Shown here piece after piece: positions 7,721 to 16,053 of a DNA stretch of 47,045 bases. How positions within the stretch are numbered: position 1 is the stretch's first letter; the number at the start of each line of letters is the position of its first letter. The DNA is from Clostridium sp. Ade.TY. GTDB taxonomy: Bacteria > Bacillota > Clostridia > Clostridiales > Clostridiaceae. The stretch spans positions 1 to 47,045 of the forward strand of contig NZ_AVSV01000009.1 in NCBI RefSeq assembly GCF_000498355.1. Reading direction: 5' to 3'. The notes beneath the pieces were generated by a model. It was not told the DNA's origin. It ran no database searches and worked only from the letters and a program-made list of their open reading frames with translations. A program made the position numbers and the translations under genes.

Positions 7721-9225
7721 ATATTTATATATTTAGTTTTATCTACAACAACATTTTTGTGTTTTGTAAAATAATCTATAATTATTTCAGTCATTTCAGT
7801 TTGGATGTCTTTTTCAATAGGGCAATCTTTAAAAAATTCATACCCACCTGTACCACTAGCTCTGTAGTTATTCATAACAAGTTTAAATGTATCAGTATCC
7901 TTAATATCTTTTCCTTTAAACTTAATATTAGATACTCTATCTAAACCTTCTTTAGATAAATCAAATTCATATTCTATGTTACTAAAATAATCATAATTAT
8001 AATGTTCAACTTTTGGTTCTAAAAATAAATTGGATACTTTGATTTTATTATTTTCAATAGCAAAATATTGAGAACATCTAAATAATGCTTTTTTTAGTAT
8101 TTCAGAAGTAATATTTAAAACTACAAGAGTATTAGGGTACACATAAGTTGATACAATATCTCTAACAGTTACTGATTTATTAAAGCCTTTTATTACATTA
8201 GCAAAAGATGTACAGGAAATATCAGCATTACTTTTTTCTAATTGTACTTGATTTATAAAATTAGCTAAATTAGATCCTTCTAGAGCCATTTTTATATGAC
8301 TTTCTGGATTTAATGGACAATCTAAAAAGCCAACAGGAGTATCTAGCCATTTTTGCACATCATTTTCAATATTTAAAAGTTCATTATACATTTTTTTGTT
8401 AGGATTTATCTTAGGGATTATTAAATTTGAATTGATAGATTTTATAACATTATCTTCAATTTCAGCATTTAACTCAATATACTTACTTCCATTTTGAGGA
8501 GTTTGAACTATATAAGTATTAAAAAGGTTAAAGCCTTCTATTTCCATATGTTGATGACCGGTAAGTAGTATATCAAAATTCAAATATTTTGCTATTTTAT
8601 AAGCAATATTTTCAGATGTACTACTAAGTGATCTTCCGGATTTTATATCATTTTCAAAACCACCATGATAAACGCCTATTAAAATATCCACTTTATTTTT
8701 TAATTCATCATGATATTTTTTTACATTTTCAAAAGTATCATTAATTTCAAAATTAGTTAAGTTTTCTTTTTGCTCCCAAACATTAATATAATCAGTTGTA
8801 AAGCCTATTAATCCAATTTTAAGACCATTTCCTAATGTTTTAATACTATAAGGTTTTATGTTTATTTGATTTGTTTTATCTACTACATTTGCACAAATAC
8901 AGGTTGCATCTAGATTATTAATATAACTTTTTAAATAATTATATCCATAGTTAAAATCATGATTACCTAAAGTTACAAAATCATATTTACCTTCATTCAT
9001 TATTTTGGCTATAGGATGAAAGGAAAAGTTTGTTTTTGATAAATATGTAGTAAAAGGAGAGCCTTGAATTGTGTCTCCAGAATCTATTATTAGAGTGTTT
9101 TCATCTTTATCATAAGAATTTATAATATTTAATAAACCAATATTTTTTAAATCCTTATTAGTATAGTCTGTTGGATAAATATATCCATGTAAATCAGACG
9201 TAAAATAAATTTTTAAGTTTTTCAT
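7702..9225 (-). CDS. 5'-nucleotidase / cyclic-nucleotide phosphodiesterase family metallophosphoesterase
   Basis: A 507-residue two-domain enzyme of the UshA/5'-nucleotidase family. The N-terminal calcineurin-like metallophosphatase carries DLH (Asp11, His13), GDTIQG (Asp51), GNHD (87-90) and the later GHQHM motif, which together hold the two-metal centre. The C-terminal 5_nucleotid_C domain, from about residue 300, binds the nucleoside moiety; ASGTGGY near the end is typical. There is no signal peptide, so unlike UshA it should act in the cytoplasm or leave by another route. It likely hydrolyses nucleoside 5'-phosphates or 2',3'-cyclic phosphates. AGGTG precedes the ATG. Lying convergent to a phosphorus-oxyanion importer fits phosphate scavenging, but that is only context. 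Confidence 0.85.
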   Translation of the reverse strand: MKNLKIYFTSDLHGYIYPTDYTNKDLKNIGLLNIINSYDKDENTLIIDSGDTIQGSPFTTYLSKTNFSFHPIAKIMNEGKYDFVTLGNHDFNYGYNYLKSYINNLDATCICANVVDKTNQINIKPYSIKTLGNGLKIGLIGFTTDYINVWEQKENLTNFEINDTFENVKKYHDELKNKVDILIGVYHGGFENDIKSGRSLSSTSENIAYKIAKYLNFDILLTGHQHMEIEGFNLFNTYIVQTPQNGSKYIELNAEIEDNVIKSINSNLIIPKINPNKKMYNELLNIENDVQKWLDTPVGFLDCPLNPESHIKMALEGSNLANFINQVQLEKSNADISCTSFANVIKGFNKSVTVRDIVSTYVYPNTLVVLNITSEILKKALFRCSQYFAIENNKIKVSNLFLEPKVEHYNYDYFSNIEYEFDLSKEGLDRVSNIKFKGKDIKDTDTFKLVMNNYRASGTGGYEFFKDCPIEKDIQTEMTEIIIDYFTKHKNVVVDKTKYINIKKIKD

Positions 9226-9245
9226 AATATCAACACCTCAAGAAA

Positions 9246-9274
9246 ATTATAGCAGAAAATAAACATAGTGTTAA
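9246..9274 (-). promoter_or_regulatory. Promoter of the nucleotidase gene
   Basis: On the - strand, TTAACA (9274-9269) and TATAAT (9251-9246) are 17 bases apart. The predicted leader is only about 14 bases and contains the ribosome binding site. Confidence 0.6.
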
Positions 9275-9514
9275 CAAAATATTAATAAAAAAAGAACAAG
9301 AATAATAAAAATGAATTTTACTATATAAAAACTTGCAAGTGTATTACTCAAAAAATCAAATGTACTGTATGGGAATACAATAAAAAAATTAAAGGTTTAA
9401 TAAAGAAAATTTAAAAAAATGGGATTTTATTATTAAATTAATAAAAAAATACTTGATTAAATGAATGGTTTTTTATAAAAAGTTAATTAGATTAAATAGA
9501 ATGGCGAAAATGAC

Positions 9515-9543
9515 TTGAATTCATTTGTTATAAATGTTATAAT
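9515..9543 (+). promoter_or_regulatory. Promoter of the POT transporter gene
   Basis: TTGAAT (9515-9520) and a perfect TATAAT (9538-9543) have a 17-base spacer, giving a leader of about 85 bases. Confidence 0.6.
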
Positions 9544-9633
9544 TTTATCATAAATTAAAGAAAGTTTTAAAAAACAAGTTGCAAAATTTGAAGTAAAAAT
9601 TAAAGCAGAAGATAAATGAAAAGGGGAATTTTT

Positions 9634-11010
9634 ATGACAACATTAGATGTACCTGCTACAAAAAGTAGATTAAAACATCCAGCAGGTCTTTACTTATTAT
9701 TCCTAACTGAAATGTGGGAAAGATTTAGTTATTATGGATTAAGAGCTTTATTAATGCTGTACTTAACAGTAAGTTTAGTTCAAGGTGGTTTAGGTTTTAC
9801 TGTATCACAAGGAGCGTTAATATATGCAGTTTATACAGGATTTACATATTTTACACCAATACTTGGTGGATGGATTGCAGATGAGTTTTTAGGACAAAAG
9901 AAAGCTGTAGTTATTGGGGCAACAATACTAGCTTTAGGAAATTTAGCCTTATTTGCAAATAATACTAGAATAGGACTTTATGTTGGTTTAGCATTATTAA
10001 TTATAGGTAATGGATTTTTTAAACCAAATATATCAACAATAGTTGGACAATTATATGATCAAGATGATAAACGTAAAGATTCAGCATTTACAATATTTTA
10101 TATGGGTATAAATGTTGGATCATTAATAGCACCATTAATATGTGGATTTTTAGCAGAAGACATGTTTGCAGTAACAGGTGCAAATGGGCAAATAATGTCA
10201 TATGGATTTAAATATGGTTTCTTAGCAGCAGCAATAGGTATGGTAATTGGTGAAATTATATTTATAGCATTTTCACCTAAGTATTTAGCAAAAGTTGGAG
10301 GAAAGCCAGAAAGAAAAGAAAAAGTTAAAGATGTTAAAGTAAATAATGAACCTTTAACAAAACAAGAAAAAAGAAGAATAGCAGCAATATTAATACTTGC
10401 TACTTTTGTTATATTCTTTTGGACTGGATTTGAACAAGCTGGAAGTTCTTTAACAATGTTTGCTCAAAAGTTAACTAATAGAGAAATTTTTGGTATGACA
10501 GTACCAGTTGCATGGTTCCAATCAATAAACCCTGTATTTGTACTTATACTTTCACCTATACTTGCAAAATTATGGTTTAAGTTAGCAAGTAGACCAAAAG
10601 GTGATTTACCAGTACCAGTAAAAATGGCAGCAGGTTTATTAATATTAGCAGTAGGATTTTTATTAATGGTATTAGCAGTTATATCAATAGGTGGAGCAGA
10701 AAATCCAGTTGCTAAAGCTAGTATGTTCTGGCTTGTAGGAACATATTTCTGTAATACAGTTGGAGAGTTATGTTTATCACCAATTGGATTATCAATGGTA
10801 TCAAAACTTGCACCAATTAAATATGCTTCATTATTAATGGGAATATGGCTTGCAGCTTCAGGTGTTGCTAATCTTTTAGCAGGAGTTGTAGCATCAAGAA
10901 TAGAATCTTTAGGACCTCTTGAAATATTCGCAGGAATATCTGGAGTATGTGCAATACTAGGCTTAGTATTATTAATATTTAGTAAGAAAATTGAAAAATT
11001 AATGGAATAA
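9634..11010 (+). CDS. dtpT: POT/PTR2-family proton-coupled di/tripeptide transporter
   Basis: A 458-residue integral membrane protein of the proton-dependent oligopeptide transporter family. The family motif E-x-W-E-R-F-S-Y-Y-G is in the first helix (MWERFSYYGLRALL), the PTR2 signature GGWIADEFLGQKKAVVIGA follows, and FYMGINVGSLIAPLICGFLAE forms the second signature block. About 12-14 helices are expected; a charged loop rich in Lys/Glu near residue 225 separates the halves. The start is ATG 9634, six bases after AGGGGA; the ATG at 9616 lies upstream of that site. It imports small peptides using the proton gradient, suiting an amino-acid-fermenting anaerobe. It is transcribed alone. Confidence 0.9.
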   Translation: MTTLDVPATKSRLKHPAGLYLLFLTEMWERFSYYGLRALLMLYLTVSLVQGGLGFTVSQGALIYAVYTGFTYFTPILGGWIADEFLGQKKAVVIGATILALGNLALFANNTRIGLYVGLALLIIGNGFFKPNISTIVGQLYDQDDKRKDSAFTIFYMGINVGSLIAPLICGFLAEDMFAVTGANGQIMSYGFKYGFLAAAIGMVIGEIIFIAFSPKYLAKVGGKPERKEKVKDVKVNNEPLTKQEKRRIAAILILATFVIFFWTGFEQAGSSLTMFAQKLTNREIFGMTVPVAWFQSINPVFVLILSPILAKLWFKLASRPKGDLPVPVKMAAGLLILAVGFLLMVLAVISIGGAENPVAKASMFWLVGTYFCNTVGELCLSPIGLSMVSKLAPIKYASLLMGIWLAASGVANLLAGVVASRIESLGPLEIFAGISGVCAILGLVLLIFSKKIEKLME

Positions 11011-11023
11011 ATTTAAAATTATA

Positions 11024-11053
11024 AGGGCTGTTTTTACAGCCCTATTTTTATTT
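11024..11053 (+). terminator. Rho-independent terminator after POT gene
   Basis: AGGGCTG / CAGCCCT stem (11024-11030, 11037-11043), loop TTTTTA, followed by ATTTTTATTTT. Confidence 0.85.
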
Positions 11054-11082
11054 TCTTCTATTTAACATGAATATTTTATTAT

Positions 11083-11127
11083 AATGTATCGATACATTTG
11101 ACAGTGTATGCAATTAAAGAATAATAT
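11083..11127 (+). promoter_or_regulatory. Promoter with overlapping 16-bp palindrome upstream of the B6 operon
   Basis: A perfect -35 TTGACA (11098-11103) and TAATAT (11122-11127) have an 18-base spacer. The perfect palindrome AATGTATCGATACATT (11083-11098) ends on the first base of the -35. A further half-site TGTAT recurs at 11105-11109, exactly 20 bases from the first one. This looks like an operator for a dedicated regulator; a MocR/PdxR-type protein is a reasonable guess given the vitamin B6 genes downstream. Confidence 0.6.
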
Positions 11128-11164
11128 AGGATAAGATTAAAAAATAAATAGGGGGAAAATAAAA

Positions 11165-11692
11165 ATGAAAAAAATGAACACTAGAAAACTTGTTATGTTA
11201 TCAATGTTTTCAGCTTTAGTATTTTTAGGAACTTATATTCATATTGAAATTCCAATAGGAGCTGGGATGTCAATGATACATTTAGGAACAACAGTTATAT
11301 TTATAGTTTCAGTTTTAATTGGAGAAAAAGCCTTTATTCCAGCAGCTATTGGGAGTGCACTTATGGATGCATTAAATCCAGCCTTTGTGCTTTGGACAAT
11401 CCCAACTTTTATAATTAAAGGATTAACAGGATATGTTGCTGGTAAGATTTGTTTTATGAATGGAAAAGAAGGAAGAAGCGTAGGACAAAATATAGTTGGA
11501 TTTTTACTTGGAGGAATTGTATCTTTAGTTGGATATTTTATTTTTAATTGGGTAATATTTAAAGGATGGCAAGGTGCTGTAACATCACTTTTAACATCAA
11601 TAACAACAACTGCTATAGGAATTGTTATTGCTATACCATTATCAATGGCAGTAAAATCAGCTAGTAAAGTATTTATAAAGCAAATGAATTAA
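11165..11692 (+). CDS. ECF transporter S component, probably for vitamin B6
   Basis: A 175-residue membrane protein with about six helices, typical of the substrate-capturing S component of energy-coupling-factor importers. The first helix carries the small-residue pattern (LSMFSALVFLGTY) that contacts the EcfT coupling protein, and the segment AAIGSALMDALNPAFVLWTIPTF is characteristic of the family. The shared EcfA/EcfT module must be encoded elsewhere, as in most Firmicutes group II systems. The gene lies five bases before a pyridoxal/pyridoxamine kinase gene, so the likely substrate is pyridoxal, pyridoxine or pyridoxamine, trapped as the phosphate after import. The specificity is inferred from context, not from binding residues. 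Confidence 0.8.
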   Translation: MKKMNTRKLVMLSMFSALVFLGTYIHIEIPIGAGMSMIHLGTTVIFIVSVLIGEKAFIPAAIGSALMDALNPAFVLWTIPTFIIKGLTGYVAGKICFMNGKEGRSVGQNIVGFLLGGIVSLVGYFIFNWVIFKGWQGAVTSLLTSITTTAIGIVIAIPLSMAVKSASKVFIKQMN

Positions 11693-11712
11693 TTGAAATG
11701 GAGAGATACAAT

Positions 11713-12537
11713 TTGAAAAAGCCTATAGATAGAGCTTTAGTTATACACAGTTTATGTTCTGTTGGTAAAGCGTCTATTACAAATATATTACCTATAATGA
11801 GTATAAGAGGTATAGAAGTTTGTCCAGTACCAACTGTAGTATTATCAAGTCATACAGGTGGTTTTAAAAATATAGGAAAAATTAGTAGTGAAAATTTTAT
11901 TACTGAATCATTGCATAGTATGGAGAAAAACAAAATAAATTTTGATTTAACTTTAATAGGATATTTAGGTAATAAAGAAAATATAGAACAAACAGAAATA
12001 TATTTAAGAGAAAATAAAAAAGGATTAGTTATATTAGATACTATATTTGGAGATAATAATAATCTTTATAGTGGATTTACTAATGAATATATAGATAAAC
12101 TAAAGTCAATTTTAAAATATAGCAATGTAATTACACCAAATTTTACAGAAGCATTATATTTAACAGGAAGAAATAAAGATAACCTTTTAAATTTTAAAGA
12201 AGAAGATATAAAAGATATTTTAGAAGATTTAAGAAGAATTGGAGCTAAAAATATTGTTATAACATCAGTTCCGTGTGGAGAAAAAATAGGAATAGCTATT
12301 TTAGAAGATGATGAAATAACTATTTTAAAACATGAAAAGTTAGAAAAATCTTATCCAGGAACAGGGGATATATTTACAGCTGTTTTATGTACAGAATTAT
12401 TAAAGAAAAATAGTTTAAAAGATTCTGTTTATAATTCATCTAACTTTGTAAAAGGGTGCATAGAGTATAGTATGAAATATGATTATAAAGTTAAAGAAGG
12501 AATTTTATTAGAAAAGCAACTTTATAAGTTATTATAA
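11713..12537 (+). CDS. pdxK: Pyridoxal/pyridoxamine kinase (PfkB/ribokinase superfamily)
   Basis: A 274-residue kinase that phosphorylates pyridoxal, pyridoxamine or pyridoxine with ATP for B6 salvage. The N-terminal HSLCSVGKASITNILPIMS and VPTVVLSSHTGGF blocks match pyridoxamine kinases, and the C-terminal GTGD anion-hole motif places the catalytic Asp at about residue 219. I prefer TTG 11713 as start, 8 bases after GGAGA (11700-11704); the in-frame ATG at 11698 has no ribosome binding site of its own. It forms an operon with the upstream ECF S component, coupling uptake to metabolic trapping. A strong terminator follows. Substrate preference within the B6 vitamers cannot be deduced. Confidence 0.83.
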   Translation: MKKPIDRALVIHSLCSVGKASITNILPIMSIRGIEVCPVPTVVLSSHTGGFKNIGKISSENFITESLHSMEKNKINFDLTLIGYLGNKENIEQTEIYLRENKKGLVILDTIFGDNNNLYSGFTNEYIDKLKSILKYSNVITPNFTEALYLTGRNKDNLLNFKEEDIKDILEDLRRIGAKNIVITSVPCGEKIGIAILEDDEITILKHEKLEKSYPGTGDIFTAVLCTELLKKNSLKDSVYNSSNFVKGCIEYSMKYDYKVKEGILLEKQLYKLL

Positions 12538-12540
12538 TTT

Positions 12541-12576
12541 AAAAAAGATATACAAGTTTTTTGTATATCTTTTTTT
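12541..12576 (+). terminator. Rho-independent terminator after pdxK-like gene
   Basis: A 15-bp perfect stem (12541-12555 with 12561-12575), loop GTTTT, ending in a run of T. It argues against an ATG at 12577 being a real start. Confidence 0.85.
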
Positions 12577-12663
12577 ATGTATTTATTAAAAGATTGCAAT
12601 ATAGATAAGAAAATTGGTATGATAATTATAATGGGAAATATTAAGGTAATAGGAGAGTTTATT

Positions 12664-13044
12664 ATGAAGGAATTAAATAAATGGATTGTAGGATATATGT
12701 TACCTATTATAGGTATTGTTATGCTATTTATGTATATAGTTACTTTTAAAAATAAATTAAGTGTTATATTTTGGAGTATATTTATTATTGATAGAGTAAT
12801 TGCATTTCTTTTTGATGGTAAATTTGAAAGTTGTATAGATAGTATAGATAGCTTATCAAATGAAACAAATGCTAATAGTACGATGTCATTAAGTAAAGGG
12901 ACAATTTCTTTAATTGGATATGGAGGAATAGGGGTAATTGTTTTAGCATATATTTTATTTATATATACAAGATTATTTGTAATTTTGATGTTAGGCGAAA
13001 TAATGGATATTACTATTAAAAAAATATTAGTTTCAATTAATTAA
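12664..13044 (+). CDS. Small membrane protein of unknown function
   Basis: A 126-residue protein with two hydrophobic helices near the N-terminus (about residues 8-25 and 32-52) and one or two near residues 82-112, separated by a Ser/Asn/Asp-rich loop (DSIDSLSNETNANSTMSLS). I recognise no family. The start is ATG 12664, preceded by AGGAGAG at 12651-12657; an upstream ATG at 12577 would add 29 residues but sits in the terminator of the previous gene. It probably forms an operon with the lipoprotein gene that begins 16 bases after its stop, so both products may act at the cell envelope. The function is unknown. Confidence 0.65.
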   Translation: MKELNKWIVGYMLPIIGIVMLFMYIVTFKNKLSVIFWSIFIIDRVIAFLFDGKFESCIDSIDSLSNETNANSTMSLSKGTISLIGYGGIGVIVLAYILFIYTRLFVILMLGEIMDITIKKILVSIN

Positions 13045-13060
13045 ATTTGGAGGTGCTATT

Positions 13061-13687
13061 ATAAAGAGAATAGCTATATTATTTTTATCTATTATTGTAA
13101 TCGTTATGATAATCACTGGATGTAATTTTAAATTTAATAACTTAGGTAAAAAAGAATTTGACGTAGGAATATATAATGAAGAACTTACGGAACGTGAAAA
13201 ATTATTTTTATCAATTGGAAATGATAAAAGTATAGTATTTAAGTATAATTTAAAAGATCAATTTAATAAAATAATAATATGGAGTGAAAAATATAAAAAA
13301 GGTAATTTAATTTTAAATGATATAGGAAGAACAGAAGTTTTAATAAATGATAGTGGATTAGTTGTAATAACACTTTCAGATCCAATTACAAGTGATACTG
13401 ATAAATGTATAGCTAATATATTTATCGGAAATGAAATTGAATATTCTAAAACTAAGTTTCCATATAGGATAGAAGAAAATAGTTTAAGTGATATTATGAA
13501 AGTTTTTTCAGTAAATAGCTTTAAGGATAATAGCATAAAAGATGAAAATATTTTAGGTTATATTGGCTATTCTAAAGGAGACGTTATTGAAACTATTTCA
13601 GAAGAATTTTATAAAAATAATGATATAAGTTTGTTAAAAGATTATGATTCAGCTTATATCATTAAATGTAAATTTGTTAAAGAATAA
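13061..13687 (+). CDS. Putative lipoprotein with a non-canonical ATA start
   Basis: About 208 residues, no family recognised. The first canonical start in frame, ATG 13106, lies in the middle of a lipoprotein signal peptide. Reading back in the same frame gives K-R, a long hydrophobic stretch and the lipobox IITGC, and a strong GGAGGTG (13049-13055) stands six bases upstream of ATA 13061. No ATG, GTG or TTG occurs in frame between the TAG at 13028 and 13106. ATT at 13058 is also possible but too close to the ribosome binding site. The mature part is polar with beta-rich character and no repeats. The gene is either started at AUA, poorly expressed, or recently damaged by a single ATG-to-ATA change. 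Confidence 0.65.
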   Translation: MKRIAILFLSIIVIVMIITGCNFKFNNLGKKEFDVGIYNEELTEREKLFLSIGNDKSIVFKYNLKDQFNKIIIWSEKYKKGNLILNDIGRTEVLINDSGLVVITLSDPITSDTDKCIANIFIGNEIEYSKTKFPYRIEENSLSDIMKVFSVNSFKDNSIKDENILGYIGYSKGDVIETISEEFYKNNDISLLKDYDSAYIIKCKFVKE

Positions 13688-13690
13688 TAT

Positions 13691-13722
13691 AAGCACTATT
13701 ACTTTAAGTAATAGTGCTTTAC
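13691..13722. terminator. Bidirectional terminator between lipoprotein gene and - strand operon
   Basis: AAGCACTATTACT (13691-13703) pairs perfectly with AGTAATAGTGCTT (13707-13719). A moderate T-tract follows on +; it also lies just beyond the stop of the convergent membrane-protein gene. Confidence 0.7.
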
Positions 13723-13724
13723 TT

Positions 13725-14225
13725 TTATTTATTATGAAATTTTGAAATATAAAATGTTATTATTAATGTTAAAGCATAATCAAATATAATAAATGCAATT
13801 TGAGCTAATATTATAAGTAACCATATAGGAAAATCTATATTTATAGGTGATACAAATTTTGTGAATAAAATATAACCTATAAAAAGCATTATATTTGAAA
13901 ATACTAATTTTAATACTATTTCTAATGGCATATTTCTCAATTTTTCAATAAAGAATTTAACTAAACCATAAATTCCAAAATAAAGAATAAATGGTATCAT
14001 TATATCTAAAGGAACTAAAAAGAATCCTATGATAGATGAAGCTAAATAAACTAATATGCCAATTTTCACATTACTTCTCATAATTGCTATAGGTACAAAA
14101 CAAGATGAAATTGTAAGAATAGCAAAAGTATTTATTGGAATAAGTATACTTATAAATAATGTAACTATAGTTAAAGCAGTTAATATGCCACCTAATGCTA
14201 AATCTTTAGCTTTTAAATCTTTCAT
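13725..14225 (-). CDS. Multi-spanning membrane protein, ECF S-component-like
   Basis: A 166-residue protein with five or six predicted membrane helices and almost no soluble part. The N-terminus (KAKDLALGGILTALTIVTLF) resembles S components of ECF vitamin transporters and related DUF2232-type membrane proteins, in which a short basic amphipathic stretch precedes a helix with small residues. I cannot assign a substrate. GGAGG lies nine bases before the ATG on the - strand. It is the third gene of an operon with the DnaJ-like and DUF5685 genes, 22 bases after the former. Family placement is tentative. Confidence 0.6.
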   Translation of the reverse strand: MKDLKAKDLALGGILTALTIVTLFISILIPINTFAILTISSCFVPIAIMRSNVKIGILVYLASSIIGFFLVPLDIMIPFILYFGIYGLVKFFIEKLRNMPLEIVLKLVFSNIMLFIGYILFTKFVSPINIDFPIWLLIILAQIAFIIFDYALTLIITFYISKFHNK

Positions 14226-14247
14226 AATAATAAGCCTCCAAAATTTA

Positions 14248-14862
14248 TTAACAGCAGCCTATAAGGTCACCACCAAAACATTCACAAAGACTATCTAAAC
14301 ACCAAAGGTTTAAACAACAGTTGCAAGCGTCTGCATTACCTGCGCCAGATGTTCTGTATGGATTTCCATAATTATTAGCTCTCATATTAATTTGGTTTAA
14401 TGCCTGTCTATACTCAAAGTTGTTAGGATCCATATTTACTGCTGTTTGAAGATAATTAACAGCTGAGTCATACCAACCTTTTTGAAGGTGGCATACTCCC
14501 ATTAAGAAGTTCCATTCTGCATTTCTATTAGAAATTGAATTTAACTTATTTTCAGCTAACGCTATATTTCTACCTTGTATAAGTCTTCTAATTTCTTGAA
14601 AAGCATTCATATCGCTACTATTTTGATTATTAGAAGATGAATTATTATAAGAATTATTTGTATTATAGTTTGATTTATTATTACCTTTAGTTAATATATC
14701 ATAAGCTGCATTTATTTCTGTAAGCTTTTCTTGTGCCAAATCTTTAAGTGGATTATCACCATATTGATCAGGATGATATTGTTTTACAAGCTTTCTATAT
14801 GCACTTTTTATTTCCTCTTGAGATGCCCCTTCTTTTAAGCCAAGTACTTCATAAGGATTCAT
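14248..14862 (-). CDS. J-domain protein with TPR segment and Cys-rich tail
   Basis: A 204-residue DnaJ-domain protein. Residues 1-60 form the J domain with the essential HPD motif at 30-32, which stimulates DnaK ATPase. An Asn/Ser-rich linker (about 60-85) leads to a TPR-like helical region (about 90-155, with WNFLMGVCHLQKGWYDSAVNYLQTA). The last 30 residues contain eight Cys (CNCC, C, CEC, CC), unlike the zinc-finger order of true DnaJ. The ATG follows the DUF5685 stop directly, with no intervening base, so translation is coupled. The Cys-rich tail suggests metal or Fe-S cluster binding, possibly for the DUF5685 protein; that is inference. It is not the main DnaJ. Confidence 0.85.
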   Translation of the reverse strand: MNPYEVLGLKEGASQEEIKSAYRKLVKQYHPDQYGDNPLKDLAQEKLTEINAAYDILTKGNNKSNYNTNNSYNNSSSNNQNSSDMNAFQEIRRLIQGRNIALAENKLNSISNRNAEWNFLMGVCHLQKGWYDSAVNYLQTAVNMDPNNFEYRQALNQINMRANNYGNPYRTSGAGNADACNCCLNLWCLDSLCECFGGDLIGCC

Positions 14863-15762
14863 TTAAATTTCACTACCTTTCTTTTTACACTTACATTTAT
14901 TTATTGTATTTATGTATTTGTCCATCATACCTAAGTCGATTATATTTTCTAAAATTTCTCGGTTTTTATTAAGAGGAAGTTTAGATAAAATTTCTCTACA
15001 AGTATATGCTGTATTAAAAATACTAAATTCAATTCTTTGTTTAATTTCTTTAAAAAATTCATCATAAGTTAAGTCATCTTTATTATATAAAAAATCTATT
15101 GGATTAAATTTTTTATCCTTCATATCTTTTTCTAAATCATCTAAAGCATCCATTAAATAAATCCATTTACCTAAAGAATAACCAAATGTATAAAGTTTTT
15201 CTCTTAAGTTTAAAGAATCTCCTTTGAACTTATAAGGAAATTCTTTAAGAATGATTCCTACAATTTTACTAAAAGGATCACATATTTCATCTATTGAAGT
15301 AAAACTTTTATCATTTTCAAGTTTTGTAAGATGTTTTAAATTTTCTTCAATAGATAAGTTTATTTTTTTTATAGAAGATGGAAATTTTTTATGATAGGGT
15401 TTCATAAGAGTAAGAGATATTTTACTCTTTAATGAATTATCATCATAAACATCATCTAAAAATTTATAATAAACTAGAGCTACATTCATAGTAGCTGCAT
15501 AATTTAATGCAGTATTATTTAATAAAATTGGCTTTTTCTTTGTAGGATGAGCCATGCATCTTTTAAGTTTTAAGTCTAATTTTTCATCCATTAATCCATC
15601 TAAAAGCAATGCTAAAAAAGTCATATCATAATTTAGTGAGATTCTAGGAATATTACCATAAAGATTTTTAATACCAAAGCAAACTCCACAATAATAACTT
15701 TTAAATTGATTATATTCTCTAATTTTTAATTCTGGTTTTAGAGGAGTTACATAACCGAACAA
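14863..15762 (-). CDS. DUF5685 family protein
   Basis: A 299-residue protein recognised as DUF5685 from the opening FGYVTPLKPELKIREYNQFK followed by YYCGVC and a mostly helical body (YGNIPRISLNYDMTFLALLLDGL). It contains several Cys residues: CGVC near the N-terminus, CMAHP near residue 75 and CKCKK at the very end. This pattern looks able to bind a metal. No signal peptide is visible. The start is TTG 15762 on the - strand, preceded by AAGGAGAG. It heads an operon with the J-domain protein and a membrane protein. The helical core with CxxC has been noted to resemble prenyl-transferase-like folds in related families, but I see no DDxxD signature that would support catalysis. Confidence 0.75.
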   Translation of the reverse strand: MFGYVTPLKPELKIREYNQFKSYYCGVCFGIKNLYGNIPRISLNYDMTFLALLLDGLMDEKLDLKLKRCMAHPTKKKPILLNNTALNYAATMNVALVYYKFLDDVYDDNSLKSKISLTLMKPYHKKFPSSIKKINLSIEENLKHLTKLENDKSFTSIDEICDPFSKIVGIILKEFPYKFKGDSLNLREKLYTFGYSLGKWIYLMDALDDLEKDMKDKKFNPIDFLYNKDDLTYDEFFKEIKQRIEFSIFNTAYTCREILSKLPLNKNREILENIIDLGMMDKYINTINKCKCKKKGSEI

Positions 15763-16015
15763 TAAAAACTCTCCTTTAAAAAAATTTATATTAAATTTAA
15801 TATTTCTATTGTTACAAATTAAATAAATAAATGCAACTTATTATAGAAAATTAAGTTTAATATTAAACGTTAAATTTTAAATTTATATGAAAATTTATAT
15901 TATAAAGTTATTATACAATAAGTTTATTATTTAAAACAGTATTTATATAGGATAAAGAAAATAATAGAAAAATTAAAGGAGTTTTGAAATATTTGTAAAT
16001 TTTTTAACAAAATAT

Positions 16016-16043
16016 TTGATATTAATACATATAATGGTATAAT
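16016..16043 (+). promoter_or_regulatory. Promoter of the MMPL exporter operon
   Basis: TTGATA (16016-16021) and a perfect TATAAT (16038-16043) are separated by 16 bases. Transcription should start near 16050, immediately before the inverted repeat at 16054. Confidence 0.65.
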
Positions 16044-16053
16044 GAAAGCAGAA

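Larger units (their letters stand above)
9226..9633. other. Divergent intergenic region, nucleotidase / peptide transporter
   Basis: A 408-base AT-rich spacer. It holds the - strand promoter at 9246-9274 and the + strand promoter at 9515-9543. Between them I see no ORF, structured RNA or repeat worth naming. Confidence 0.6.

Noticed and set aside
12577..12663. ATG 12577 as start of the small membrane protein
   Set aside because: It lies in the T-tract of the preceding terminator and has no ribosome binding site; ATG 12664 has AGGAGAG.
13106..13108. ATG 13106 as start of the lipoprotein
   Set aside because: It has no ribosome binding site and would remove most of an otherwise complete lipoprotein signal peptide.
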